A DNA stretch of 64,000 nucleotides, taken from the NCBI RefSeq assembly GCF_003576645.1, contig NC_044919.1:26415558-26479557 (forward strand). Reading direction: 5' to 3'. Source of the stretch: Ipomoea triloba (Eukaryota > Streptophyta > Magnoliopsida > Solanales > Convolvulaceae). Position numbers and translations under genes: made by a program. The first letter of the stretch is position 1. The number at the start of each line of letters is the position of its first letter. The notes below the pieces were generated by a model, which saw nothing but the letters and a program-made list of their open reading frames with translations, ran no database searches and was not told the origin of the DNA. This document shows positions 47,685-60,300 of the stretch, piece by piece.

Positions 47685-48318
47685 CCGGGAAATTCCCAGG
47701 GGGTTTACGAGAGAAGACAAGTTTGTTGGAAGAGACAAACTGACTCTCCTTTGATTCTTAATGTCGATGGATCCTTTAGAGGGGAGGGCACACTTGCAGG
47801 AGGAGGCGTTGTCCTTAGAGACAAAAACGGCAGATGGATTGAGGGTAGCTCTTTCTCTTTCCAAGCTAGTAACCCTCTGGAAACTGAATTGAGAGCGTTA
47901 GAGTTGGCCCTGCGGTGGACGGAGTCTAAAAGAATCTTCAACATGGAGATTCAGACAGATTGCAAAGAGATGGTAAAGGCCCTTAATGATGCCAACGAAA
48001 GTAATTATCAGCGGGGAGCCCTGAAATCCCGTTGCAGAGAATTAATTCGTAGAAGTGGGTGCACCGCAGTTGTTCATATCTTCCGTGAACAGAACTTTGT
48101 TGCTGACTTTTTGGCTACGCTTGCTGCGAACAGGAGGGAACCTTGCATTATCTTTGTTTCCCCACCCCCTGGTTGTGATACTCTTGTTTGTAATGATCAA
48201 ATGAGAGTTGTGAGTGAACGTCTCTTGTTGGAGACGGAGTAGGCTGTGTTGGTTCTTTTCTATCAGCCTGGGGTTCCCCCCTCCCTTTTGTATTTTCCAA
48301 AAAAAAAATAAAAAAAAT
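47660..48318 (+). mobile_element. 5'-truncated LINE with RNase H domain and target duplication
   Basis: The insertion begins near 47679 (TGGCCGGGAAATTCC). The 47751-48242 frame is an uninterrupted RNase H-like domain: LNVDGSFRGEG (Asp), LETELRALELAL (Glu), IQTDCKEM (Asp), NFVADFLATLA (Asp). A stop and an A-rich tail (48299-48318) follow. AAAATAATATAAAT precedes the insertion and recurs directly after the tail, giving a target duplication of about 14 bp. Endonuclease and RT are missing. Confidence 0.85.
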
Positions 48319-48870
48319 AATATAAATAATTATACTTGATAGTATTAATATTAATATTGATATTGATTGATAAAAAATATAATACTAATTGGAGGTGAGA
48401 TTGAAGAAAAGCTTGATTGGCACGCACCATTCTTTATTCTTTCTTCTGACTTGACAATACGAGGATGAGATATGTTTTTTAAAACCCCCAAATTAAAGAT
48501 GAAAAGAGTACTTTTTGAAACATGAACGCCCGGCATAAAGAAGAACATGGAAACCCTAATATAAAATTACATATACTACTAGCTAGCTAGGTGAAAAGGA
48601 GGGCAAAGTATGGATGTGTGAAGGCCATTGGAAGAGGGAAAAGGTGGTTTTAAAAAGGCTTGTTGACTATTGGCTATTCAAGATCAGATCAATAGTTGGT
48701 TTGCACATGAAAGAATCAGCTGCCATTGGTGACTAGGTTGTGCTCTGCCCCACTATAAACATGTCTGCTTACCTAGGATGCACAATCTTATGTCTGGAGA
48801 GCAATTTATGGAGTGGAGTTGGGAGTGTAAGTTGATGATTGAACGAAATTAGAGTTTAAATTTATTTAAT

Positions 48871-48876
<6 letters not shown>
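48319..48876. other. AT-rich intergenic DNA
   Basis: No gene recognised before the long (TA)n array. Confidence 0.45.
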
Positions 48877-48959
<83 letters not shown>

Positions 48960-49523
48960 NNNNNNNNNNNNNNNNNNNNNNNNNNNNNNNNNNNNNNNNN
49001 NNNNNNNNNNNNNNNNNNNNNNNNNNNNNNNNNNNNNNNNNNNNNNNNNNNNNNNNNNNNNNNNNNNNNNNNNNNNNNNNNNNNNNNNNNNNNNNNNNNN
49101 NNNNNNNNNNNNNNNNNNNNNNNNNNNNNNNNNNNNNNNNNNNNNNNNNNNNNNNNNNNNNNNNNNNNNNNNNNNNNNNNNNNNNNNNNNNNNNNNNNNN
49201 NNNNNNNNNNNNNNNNNNNNNNNNNNNNNNNNNNNNNNNNNNNNNNNNNNNNNNNNNNNNNNNNNNNNNNNNNNNNNNNNNNNNNNNNNNNNNNNNNNNN
49301 NNNNNNNNNNNNNNNNNNNNNNNNNNNNNNNNNNNNNNNNNNNNNNNNNNNNNNNNNNNNNNNNNNNNNNNNNNNNNNNNNNNNNNNNNNNNNNNNNNNN
49401 NNNNNNNNNNNNNNNNNNNNNNNNNNNNNNNNNNNNNNNNNNNNNNNNNNNNNNNNNNNNNNNNNNNNNNNNNNNNNNNNNNNNNNNNNNNNNNNNNNNN
49501 NNNNNNNNNNNNNNNNNNNNNNN

Positions 49524-49602
<79 letters not shown>
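48877..49602. repeat. (TA)n array with 564-base assembly gap
   Basis: TA repeats on both sides (48877-48959 and 49524-49602) enclose N at 48960-49523. The true array length is unknown. Apparent Tyr-Ile frames across it are artefacts. Confidence 0.98.
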
Positions 49603-49605
<3 letters not shown>

Positions 49606-50420
49606 TGTTAAATCCACTTGTAAACATTATTTTTAAAAACATTCTCCTTTGATATGAATATTTTTGTGGTATAATCATTTTTTGTCATTCGTCAACAAAA
49701 CTGTTTAAATAGCCTTAAATACAAGAGCATTTCGGTCTATTCAATTCTAAGTGTTAATTCTTTTTTTTTTGTTGGTCTTAGATTTATATGTGTCATTCAA
49801 CTTTTAGTCCATTTTTTTTCAGAACATTCTCGTTGGTCCTAGCATCGTTGTGACATACATGACCATTTTTTGTCCTACGTATGTCAATAAATATGTTTAA
49901 ATGACATTAAAAGTGAACCACTAAATTAAAAATCTTCATTTTTTCTTCTTGGTAATAGAACAATACAAAGGTTCTACATCTTCAAAAAACATATACACTA
50001 ATGATATATTCGCTGATAGCATAAATAATTCATAACTCATTGATTTCATAATGAAGAAAAAACCACTAATTATTCATAAAACTACTACAAAACTAAAAAA
50101 GGTGTAATTGAAAAAATTACAAGTCTACTCCATGAAAAACTTGAAGTCTAGTGCCGCATGACACTTCATAAAAATCTACATACAAGATTACTTCACAGTA
50201 ATCCACAATTCTACTTCAAAAACATTTTAAATCATGCTATTGTTAGTGAGGCAACTAATTCAGAGGTGTTGCTAGATTTTTATGAAGTAGACTTATGCAC
50301 TAGACTTACGGTTTGTCATTAAGTAGACTTGTGATTTTTTTCAATTGCACTTTTTTGGATTCCGTAGTAGACTTATGTATTGGTAACAGTTTTTGGTCCA
50401 TTATATCGTACTATATATAT
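49603..50420. other. AT-rich DNA, no recognised gene
   Basis: Only short repeats are visible, such as GTAGACTTATG(T/C)A at 50286 and 50365. Confidence 0.45.
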
Positions 50421-50423
50421 ATA

Positions 50424-50712
50424 TGGGAGAGTTCATGTGAGAACACTTCTCCATGTAAAAAGTGTAGACATGTCCACACTATCCATATTGACTATTGAGA
50501 AATCAAAAACTATGATCTTACCATTATTAAAACTTTCAAGTTTACGTACAATAATAATAAAATGAACCCTACGTACTCTTAAAAGTTTCAATAATTATAA
50601 AAATTTACCATGTATTTATTTTACTAAAACCCTTAACGGTGAACCTTTATGGACAGCTGAGATCAATCCTCACGTTTTACTAGAGGACCATGTTCTCATT
50701 TGATCTGCTCAT
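50424..50712. mobile_element. MITE of the GTGAGAAC/GTTCTCAT family, copy 1
   Basis: Left end GGGAGAGTTCATGTGAGAAC and right end GTTCTCATTTGATCTGCTC; the interior has ATGAACC, TTTACTAAAACC and GAGATCA blocks shared with 57352-57625. No coding sequence. Confidence 0.65.
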
Positions 50713-51817
50713 ATGTTATGGAATATAATCTTCATACATGCATAACATCATATTTTAATATATTTGATTGTACTGTTTATTAGTCTCGATATCATGCATG
50801 TTTAATCAATTTTTCATCAAATAGATTCAAATGAATCCAGAGAAATTCTTTTGCAGATTAGCTATCTTATTGAGTGGAAAAACTGTTAAGGGTACAAAAA
50901 TTCTTGGAAATCCCCGGAGAATCAAGTCTCCAAGTGCTAATAGTTACTAGCTCTTTTTGTATGACATCTCACACGCACACATATAGTAATGGGAGTAACA
51001 TGGTTGGTTTTATGACATTGGGTCAAAGGTTGTTCAATATAAAGTTTCGAAGAACGAATGTGAAAGACGAAAAAACAACGAAGGAAAGTATATATAATGT
51101 ACCATAAATCTTCAACCATTTACAATCCCTTTTTTCTAGGTTTATATACAAGGTTCATTGCCTATAAATAGAAACTAAATTCCTAAAGATCTATAACACA
51201 ATCATAATTGACTCATCATAAACATGGTAGGTTTTGTTTCAAACTAGTAAGATTGCCCAAATCATTCTTTCCAAAAATAAGCAACCACGTCCTAGAATTT
51301 CAAGTTGACCAAGTTGAAGATGAGGACAACTAGGCAAGGATGACCATATGCATGTTCCTTGGGCTTAGCTAGTGCCCCTCCATGTTGCCGCATTGTAGCC
51401 TATTAATACAAAATGGAGAATATAAAAGTGACTTTTCGCCACCCTTCTTCAAAAAAGGATAGTGTATAGTAAAAAAAAAAAAAATTTTGCAGTGGCAAAC
51501 TTAGCTTGTAAATAATTTCATAAGAAAATGCAACCCTTCTTAAACAAAAGGGATGCGTTTTCTTTTTAAAAAAAAAACATGTCAACTTTCCGCAACCCTT
51601 TCTAAAAGAAAGAGTTGTGAAAACGCGGTCTAAATAAAATAAAATAAAATAACATAAGAAATAACTTCAAAAATTTAAAAATATCTGCGATAGTCAATAA
51701 ATCTAGATCTAGCCATCCGTTGCACACCGCCATTATATTTCACCTATTCTCCTCTCTTATCCTCTCCTCTCCTCACTTATAGATCTAGTCATCCACACGG
51801 ACCACACTGTCGGCATC
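50713..51817. other. Intergenic DNA, no recognised gene
   Basis: Short runs resembling CTTCTTTAAAAAGAAGG inverted repeats occur at 51440-51620. CT-rich sequence (51730-51780) precedes the solo LTR. It may be one side of an element interrupted by that LTR. Confidence 0.4.
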
Positions 51818-51822
51818 ACTCC

Positions 51823-53369
51823 TGTTAGGAACACTTTGTATTTAGATTTTGATAATACCAAATGATTAGAAATTTTAGAACCCCAAACTTATTTTCAGTT
51901 TCTAGACTTAGAGTCATTCTAATCAAACTTCAAATTGTCCAATTAGTAACTTTAGGAGTTAAAATTTGAATGGTAAATTAATTCGAATGATGACTTAAAG
52001 GTTATATTGTAGACAATCTCAGTCAAATATTTGAATAGTTACCTGAGCAGTTATCTTTCAAATAGTCCAAAAAGAAGATTTCGAGAAGTAGAAGAATTAA
52101 AGACCTAAAGATTTGAAGAATAGAAGACTACAAGATCGAAAGGTTGCATAAAGGTCGAATGGTGGAAGGGCCTACCTTTCGAAGTGTATGATTGAAGAAC
52201 GAATGATAAGGACAACCATTCGTAACTGAAAGGTTGCAAAGGTCAAAGAACGGAATGAACTATCTTTCGAGGAGTAACAATGGACAAGTGGTAAAGTCAA
52301 TCATTAATATCCGAGAGGTAGTAGGTTTAAGGTTCGAAGAGTTAACATAGTTAACCATTCGAAATGACTGCTCGAGACATTCTCTGAGCCTAAGTTCGAA
52401 ACCTTAAAATCGAGCTAATGTGTCCAAGGAATAAAATAGTCCTAGGAACACATCCCAAGAAAGATTTTTCTTTTAAAAGCCTTGACTTTTTGTGTAGAAC
52501 AAAAGATATATTCAGCGCGAAATTAAATAAGTCATTAACGGTTGGAAAATCTTACAAGCTACCTACTCTTTGGATTACCCGGCGGTCTATACCCATTGGT
52601 CAATAGCCATTTGAATTTGGTCTTCCGTCCATCCAACGGACATTTTTCATTCGTCTATAAATACCCTCTTCTAAGACTAGACAAGGTGCTTGTTATTTTT
52701 GCAAAATTTCTAAGTGTTCAAGCTAGATTAAGTATTTTCAGATCTAGTGACCAATGAGAGAGGGAGACAAGCTACAAAGTTGATATCCAGATTTTTAAGA
52801 GACATGAGCTTATTTCAAAGAGAAGATCAAGAAACTCAAGCCAAGATCTCTTTGTTAGAAAATGAAATATTATTTTCTTCCAACTTGTATTCTCTACTCA
52901 GCAGTAGAAAGAGGCAGAGTAAACTCATTATGGAGTTGAAAAACCTGTTGTTGTACTCTAGTGACCAATGAGAGAGGGAGACAAGCTACAAAGTTCATGG
53001 CTAGCTTTGTGATCAAAGTGTGGACGACCGTTGTTGTACTGGAGATAGTGTAAACCCTCCTTAGGAGTTCCAAGGACAAGAATGGTGTATGTTGCGTTGG
53101 CTGAACCACCATAAATCTCTCTCTCCCTTTCTAACTTTTATTTACTGCCATATATGCATAATATTCACAACCAAACTTAAGTTTTACAAGAACAAACCTA
53201 CATGCAAACAAAGGCCAAAAAAGGGTTAACTTAATTTCCGTTGTACAACTCTCGAGAAATTAAAGCTACCTCTCAGGTACTCTAATGACTCGTAAAAGTT
53301 TCAAAATCTAACAAGTCTATTCAGCCCACTCCCCTCTAGACTTGTTCCCTAACCCTACCGGGACCAACA
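51823..53369 (+). mobile_element. Solo LTR, 1,547 bp, of a Copia-type retrotransposon
   Basis: It begins TGTTAGGAACAC and ends CCGGGACCAACA, with the usual TG...CA ends and TGTT/AACA inverted termini. The pentamer ACTCC flanks it on both sides (51818-51822; 53370-53374). A TATA-like CTATAAATACC (about 52657) followed by a plausible transcript start, and a GGCTGAACCACCATAAATCTC segment near 53100, are typical of large Copia LTRs. A 36-bp stretch AGTGACCAATGAGAGAGGGA... is duplicated within it (52744 and 52960). No internal gag-pol sequence remains, so it arose by LTR-LTR recombination. Confidence 0.85.
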
Positions 53370-53374
53370 ACTCC

Positions 53375-53594
53375 CTCCGCCACCGCCACGCTCACCACCA
53401 TCCTCTCCTCTCCTCTCCTCAATTCCAGCTATCCACACCCCCGACATCCATCACTCCCTCAGCCACCGCCACCCTCGCTCCCTCAGCCACCGCCACCCTC
53501 TCCTATCCCTCCGTTGTAGATCTAATTCCTTTCCGCAACCCCAGCATATGCGACCCTTGTACAAGGGCGGCGGATTAGCAGTTTTGTACTAGTG
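53375..53594. mobile_element. CACTA right terminus with (CCGCCACC)-rich segment
   Basis: The strand ends GCAGTTTTGTACTAGTG at 53594; its complement CACTAGTACAAAACTGC is a CACTA-type terminus like that at 46187. The segment before it has CTCCCTCAGCCACCGCCACC repeats. The solo LTR probably inserted in this element. Confidence 0.55.
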
Positions 53595-54340
53595 GCCCAA
53601 ATATAATATCTCATTTCTTGAAAAAAATACACTTTACATCCTAATGCTGAAAAAAATTGGTTAAAAGTGGCATTTAAGATGGCCATTTTGTAGCATAACT
53701 TTCAAAAGGTCTATTGTCGATTTGGGTCGGATCAAACTGAATTCTAATTCTTTAAGTAAGAGAGGATGAATTTGATATATTATACACTCAAAATGGATAA
53801 TAAATCAATAAAAAATTGATTATCAAAGCGTACTCATTTATGTAGTCTCTCACGTAGATGTTGTAGTTTGCACTACTATATATAAAAAGTTTACTTTTAA
53901 AAAAATTTACTTTTAAAAAAGTTTCAATTGTATAACATATAAGCTTTCAGCTTTACTTAATCATTGTGCAACAAGTGATGGGGGTATTACTTTATAAGGG
54001 ATCCTTATCAATTTTCTTTATTATTATTTTTTTTTAATGAAAATCAACCATCTAAAAATAAAATGAAGAAATAAATGACGACATCCCACTACTCCCATGA
54101 GTCCGATCTCGTGAGAAGTGAGAAGGCACCAAGTGTCCTTGATGGATTCGCAACCAAAAATGGCTGGGGCATGGAGCACGACAAAATAGGGAGAGCTGAG
54201 CAGCACAAATATTCCTACTGATCTGTAAAGCTATTCACCCCCCTAATTAACTCTGCTCTTTCACCCTTTAATTTGTTTAATATGTGGAATAATTTAGTGG
54301 CCTGCCTGCCTGCCCTGCCCTGTCGGTTCATCTCACATTA
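53595..54340. other. Upstream region of the MADS-box gene
   Basis: No gene is recognised. AT-rich sequence with a TTTACTTTTAAAAAA duplication at about 53889-53920. Confidence 0.45.
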
Positions 54341-54345
54341 TATCT

Positions 54346-54355
54346 ATATATATAA
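54346..54355 (+). promoter_or_regulatory. Candidate TATA box of the MADS-box gene
   Basis: TATATATAAG lies about 195 bp upstream of the ATG, which would leave a leader of roughly 160 bases. Other TA-rich stretches are possible (54520-54530). Confidence 0.4.
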
Positions 54356-54547
54356 GCAAAGATCGAAACCACGGAAGAACAAGTGTAACCAATTTGGTAC
54401 TGAGCATCCAAGAGTTGGGGCAACAACCTCGAAGCTAGTCCATACTAGTGGGAGGTTGTCTGCGATTAGGTAGCTACCTAGAACGTAACACTCCATCATC
54501 GTATTTCTCGAAACAGATTATATATATAGCGATCGGTTGTGGTTCGA

Positions 54548-57228
54548 ATGGCTCGCGGAAAGATTCAGATGAAGAGGATCGAGAACCCGGTGCACCGGCA
54601 GGTGACGTTCTGCAAGCGCCGCGCAGGGCTTCTGAAGAAGGCCAAGGAGCTGTCCGTGCTTTGCGACGCTGAAATTGGAGTTTTCATTTTCTCCGCCCAC
54701 GGAAAGCTCTATGAACTCGCCACTCAAGGGTACGTACGGTTACTCTCCATCTTTTTCTTTTGCTTTATTTTTCTATTCCCTACTTTGATCCGGTTAGGCC
54801 GAGGCAGGTAAGAGTCAAGTCCAACACCACGTAGATAAAAGATTATTGGACGGAGACTGGTAAGGGTTAAGTCCAGCACCATGTGATTAGGGGATTATTG
54901 GACGGAGGTCAGTAAAGGTCAAGTCCAACACCATGTGGTTAGGGAATTATTAGAGGGAGGTCATAAGGGTAGTCCAGCACAATGTGGTTAGAGAATTATT
55001 GGGCAGATCAGATGCCGATAAAAGACTAAGTCCAACAACTTGACTTTCGAAAATGTGTGATGATATAAGAAAATAAAGTTAGGCATTCTCTCCTAGAGTT
55101 AAGACTGATTGATACCTAGAGGGAGATTGTTGTGTAGAGGTTGGGTCAGTCCGGCACCCTAACTCTAAAAAATGTGTAGGGACAATTAATTATAACTTTT
55201 AGTATAGTGATAAAATTTTGATCTAGGAGATTCCTTACCAAGAACATTTTTTTTTTATAACGTTATCTTAATCCTATTATTCGTAAGCATCAGTCTTTTA
55301 GGATTCAAATTCACACATACACTACCCTACCCTAGGCTTTGATCACACATACATAACTGATACTTTATATTTAATTATATTGTAATCATCATCCAAACAG
55401 AAATATTCACTTGTATTTTTAACTTATAATTTTCGTTCTATTCTTAATTTTATAAAATAATCTCCATGGAATAAAGAACCATGCAAGGGCTGATTGAGAA
55501 GTACCTGAAGTGCAGTAGGGGAGCTGATGATCAAGTGGCAGATGAAGCCAAAGACAATCAACTTCTGGTATTTTTATTCCTTTAAGCAGTCTTTAATTTC
55601 TCTCTCTTTTTTGACATATGTTTTTAAAAACTTTAGGTTCTGTTTACTAACAAAAATCTGTTTTCTGTTTTCTGTTTTTTAATTTTTCAGTTTTCATTCT
55701 CTATTTTCAATTCTCTGTTTTCTGTTTAGAAAATTTATTTACTAATACTTATTTTTTCAAATTTATTTTTTTAGATTAACGTTATAAAGTTAACAATAAG
55801 TTTAATTTCGAGTGATTTTTTAGACCTTATATTTGAATAGAATAAATATAATCTTTACTTTTAAGTCCAATATATGTAAAAAAAAATTTACATTTGATAT
55901 CCGAACCAAATTTATATTTGTATATAACATAAATAAAATTATATCTTGAATCAATAACCTATTAAGTTCACATAAAATTTACTTTAGATAATATTAATAT
56001 TTTTTGAGCTAATATTTGAAATATGTTTGGATATATTCATTTGAATGACATGTATATAATATATAATTTTTATTTTGAATTATAATATAATAATATATGT
56101 GAAATTTTGATATCCGATATCTGGACCAAACTTGTATACGATATAACATAATTAAAAATATCTGAACGAATAATCAATTGAGTTCAATTAAAATATAAAA
56201 CCTGGTATATATTTCAATTTTTAATTTTGATAATGTGAATGATGTATAATTTTAAACATAAGCAAATAAGTTATGTTTAATTAAGTAATGGAAGTATGAA
56301 AGATAGAAGATGATAATGAACATAATCATAGTAATGAACGAATATGTAAGTAGATAATGGTGAGAATGTGCTTATAGTGACATATAGTCTAATAGATGAT
56401 AGTTGATTCTGTTTTCAATTTAGAAAACAGTTTTTATTAGTGTGAAAAATTATTTCCTGTTTCAAAATGGAAAACTGTGATAATAAACATGTTTTCTATT
56501 TTCTGTTTTCTAATTTTCTAAATTTTCAGAAAATTAGAGAAAATTTCCAGTTAGTAAACAGACCATTAGTTTCACCGTCTTTATACATACGGTAATTTAT
56601 ACTAGTGTTGTATCCATAAATACCTATAGTATGCAGGAAAAAGATAAAATACCTATATGGAGGCGTTTAGTTCAGTAAATGCTAGATTACCTTAGTAGAT
56701 ATTAGATGGAATCTGTTCATATATACTTTCTCAACCTACTAAAGCCTAACGAGTCAATATCGCTCTCACTGAAGCTTAGATCAATGACTTCCCATTTGGG
56801 AGAGTCACTTCATGCCACTTGACTGCAAGGTCTTTGGCACGTGATATTAATATATGTTAGGTTGAATGTTATTCTTTATACCACGTAATCATTTTACTTT
56901 TAATACCTTAAATAATAACAACAATAAGAGTCACACTTGTATGTAGATCTGAGACGGGTCAAATCTATGATAGTTGTATGTTACTTGTGATAAAAAGCAT
57001 AAGACTTATTACATAAAATTTAATGCCAATTTGAAATAAATAAATTGTTACTCATAATAGATATAGTAATATTTATGTGTGAAATTGTGATAGTATTTTA
57101 GATAAAATGGTTGTTCCGTTACTAATGACAAATATTATAATACTTGTGATACTTACACACCCAATTGTCGACATCCGATGCATCTCACAGACAAGGATCC
57201 GTAAAATAAGCTTTTGCCCAACAATAAT

Positions 57229-57290
<62 letters not shown>

Positions 57291-57291
57291 N

Positions 57292-57353
<62 letters not shown>

Positions 57354-60300
57354 GGGTTATATATGAGAGGGTTAATGTGATACTAGTAATAAGTACTCAT
57401 GCATGTAAAAAGTAATGACTAATCTAAGAATTGTTAAAAAATAAAGAAAAAATGGGCATGCCAATTTTATAAATATTGCAAACTCGAAAGTTTGAAATAA
57501 TTATAAAATTAACATTTTATTATTTTTTACTAAAACCTTCAACCATTGATGAACCATGAATAACAATTGAGATCAGCCATCACTTTTTTCAGAAGGAGGT
57601 TGTTCTCATTTAAACTCATAATTAAATATGATAAATATAAGGCAAAAACTTGTGTGAGACCGTCTTGCGGGTCTTAATCCGTGAGACAGGTTGGATCAAC
57701 ATAATTTTGGTCATAATTAGTATTATGAGTTGGTCTTTGATTGGTTTTTATGATCCAAATTATATTGACTCGATTCATGTCACAGATTGAGACCTGTGAG
57801 ACGGTCTTAAACAAGTATGACCCTAAATATAATAACCTAACATAAAGTATATATATTTTAATATAATAATTAGAATTGAAATTACAAAATAGTAAATATG
57901 CTTGAGAATTTTAGAAAACCTAAAACTTGGGAGAGAATCCCATTCCCTTCAAATTCTAATATGGACAGTTTATTGCATTCCTTGGGAATGTTGTATTCCT
58001 TAGGGAGACTAATTAAGATAATGGGAACTAAATATGAGGATGTGATATTCCAAAAATCGAAATCTTACATTCGCTTGATTATGTTATATACTGTATAACT
58101 TGAACTAAACACCGCTAAATACATTTGAGATTTTATATTTCTTTAATGATCTTATTCGGGTCATATTCTTATATGCATCTCGCATAGAATATGAAAATAG
58201 AATTTGTTCTGCATTTTCAGAATTAGATGCTGCGTCCAAAATTATTTACTAGCTACTGCATGATAAACAGATCCACTTACAGTAAATTATTCTTTTTCAG
58301 TAATAATATATTATGAATGAAAATATTTATAATATGAGTTAGAATATTGTGCTCTTTACAAAGTTACAACTTATATTTATCAGAGATACATAAGAAAATA
58401 ATATAATTTTATAAAACACATTTTACATTTAGGGATGAATCCGAAGGGGGGCAATTGGGGCAGTTGCCAACTTGCCATTGTCCCCCTTTGCCATTATATT
58501 TATATATATGTGCGCGCGCGTGTTTTTTAGTAAACATAAATAATATATTAGTATACATGAAAAGTTATCTATCAAAAGTTGTGATAGTTTAGTTGGTAGT
58601 TAAAATGTATAAGAATCACACCTTGCTATCTACAGAGTTTGTTGCAACCCCTAATACACCTTAAATATATGTTTGTCCTTTCTTAAAACACCTTAAACAT
58701 ATATCTATTTTAATTTTATCTTCTCATTAAAAGTAAATTTTTTATTTTTGAGATTTATTCATAATTCTAATTGTATATTGAATGTGAAATTTATAATGTG
58801 GTACGTGTGATAAAAAATTATTTTAAATTATTAATTAATTGATACAAAATATGTTTTGTAATTCTTTTTTTTTTGAATACTATTGACCCTATTACATGTA
58901 GTATACAACTGAAGCCCAACAAAATCAACATTGCCCCCACTGAGGCTCGAACCCATGACCTCCCACTTGGGAGAATCACTTCTTGCTGCTTGACCACAAG
59001 GCCTTTGGCATGTTTTGTAATTCAATTATGAAAAAGATTTTAAAACAAAATTTACCTTTTATGAACTATCTTATCTACTCAATGTAATTAAGAAGTTTCA
59101 AATATGTGTCATCGCATTTAAATTATTCTATAAATAATTAGAGTTAACCCAATTAAAATAAAAAGAATTTATAAATATTATATTAATAGAGATAATATAC
59201 AATTTATTTCAAAAATTTCATATTTTATAATAAATTTTTTTTTTCTTCCACTAAACAAAATTCCCGACTCCGCCCCTAAATAGACTCATTACAGTATAAA
59301 TGTATAATATATATGATATTGCACAAATTTTCATTATGTGCGTAAGGAGCTATAATTGCGCATTTTAATTATTATTTTTAATTAGGACCCAAAAGAGGAG
59401 ATTGGTATGCTGAAGAACGAGATTGAAGTACTCCAGAGGGGCCTAAGGTACCCTTGATTGATTAGTAAAATATATAATTAATTAAATATTATCCAAATAC
59501 TATTTTTCGAAATATAAAATTAAATTTTTATTATTTATAAAGGTAAAAACTACTTAATGGTAGAAAGAACCGTGGTTATTCAGGTTCATGTATGGGGGAG
59601 GAGCTGGAACTATGACAGTAGATGAACTGCATGCACTTGAGAAATATCTTGAAGTTTGGATGTATCAAATACGTTCCGCAAAGGTATATTAAATTACTCG
59701 AAATTTTACAGTATCCTTTGAGACTACTAATCTTTCTATCAAATTTATTTGGTATTATATCAGTGAGTTTCTTGTAAGACTATCTTACGAATCGTTATCC
59801 GTGAGATGGGTCGAGTTAAGATAGAAATATACGGAATAATACTTATTATACTGAGAATTATAATACTTTTAAATTAAAATATAAAAATATTATATTTTCT
59901 TTCAAAGTATTACGTTTTTCTTATTAGCAAACACTTCATTTCTAGTTAGTATTATATTTTCATTTTGACCCAACTCATCTTATGGACAAGAATTCATGAT
60001 ATAGTTTTACACAAGTTATTGGCTATTAGATATTGTCAATCAATATATATATATATATTCTCATTATAGTCGATTTATACAATTAAGCATACCATGTCTG
60101 ATTGCATTTTGAATAAAAGATATAGATCCTAACAACATCTTTAATTTTTTTTTTTAAAATATTACCTCCTAAATCACCAAATTAATAAATTTTGTAATTA
60201 ATATTAGTATTATAATATATAGTTGAAAAATTATCATTTTGGCCCCTCAATTGTTTCACAACTTTCAATACAACCCCTAATTTTCAATTTCAACTAATTT

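Noticed and set aside
48862..49678. Long open frames across the N gap with Tyr-Ile repeats
   Set aside because: They are produced by (TA)n repeats and unknown bases; no real protein.
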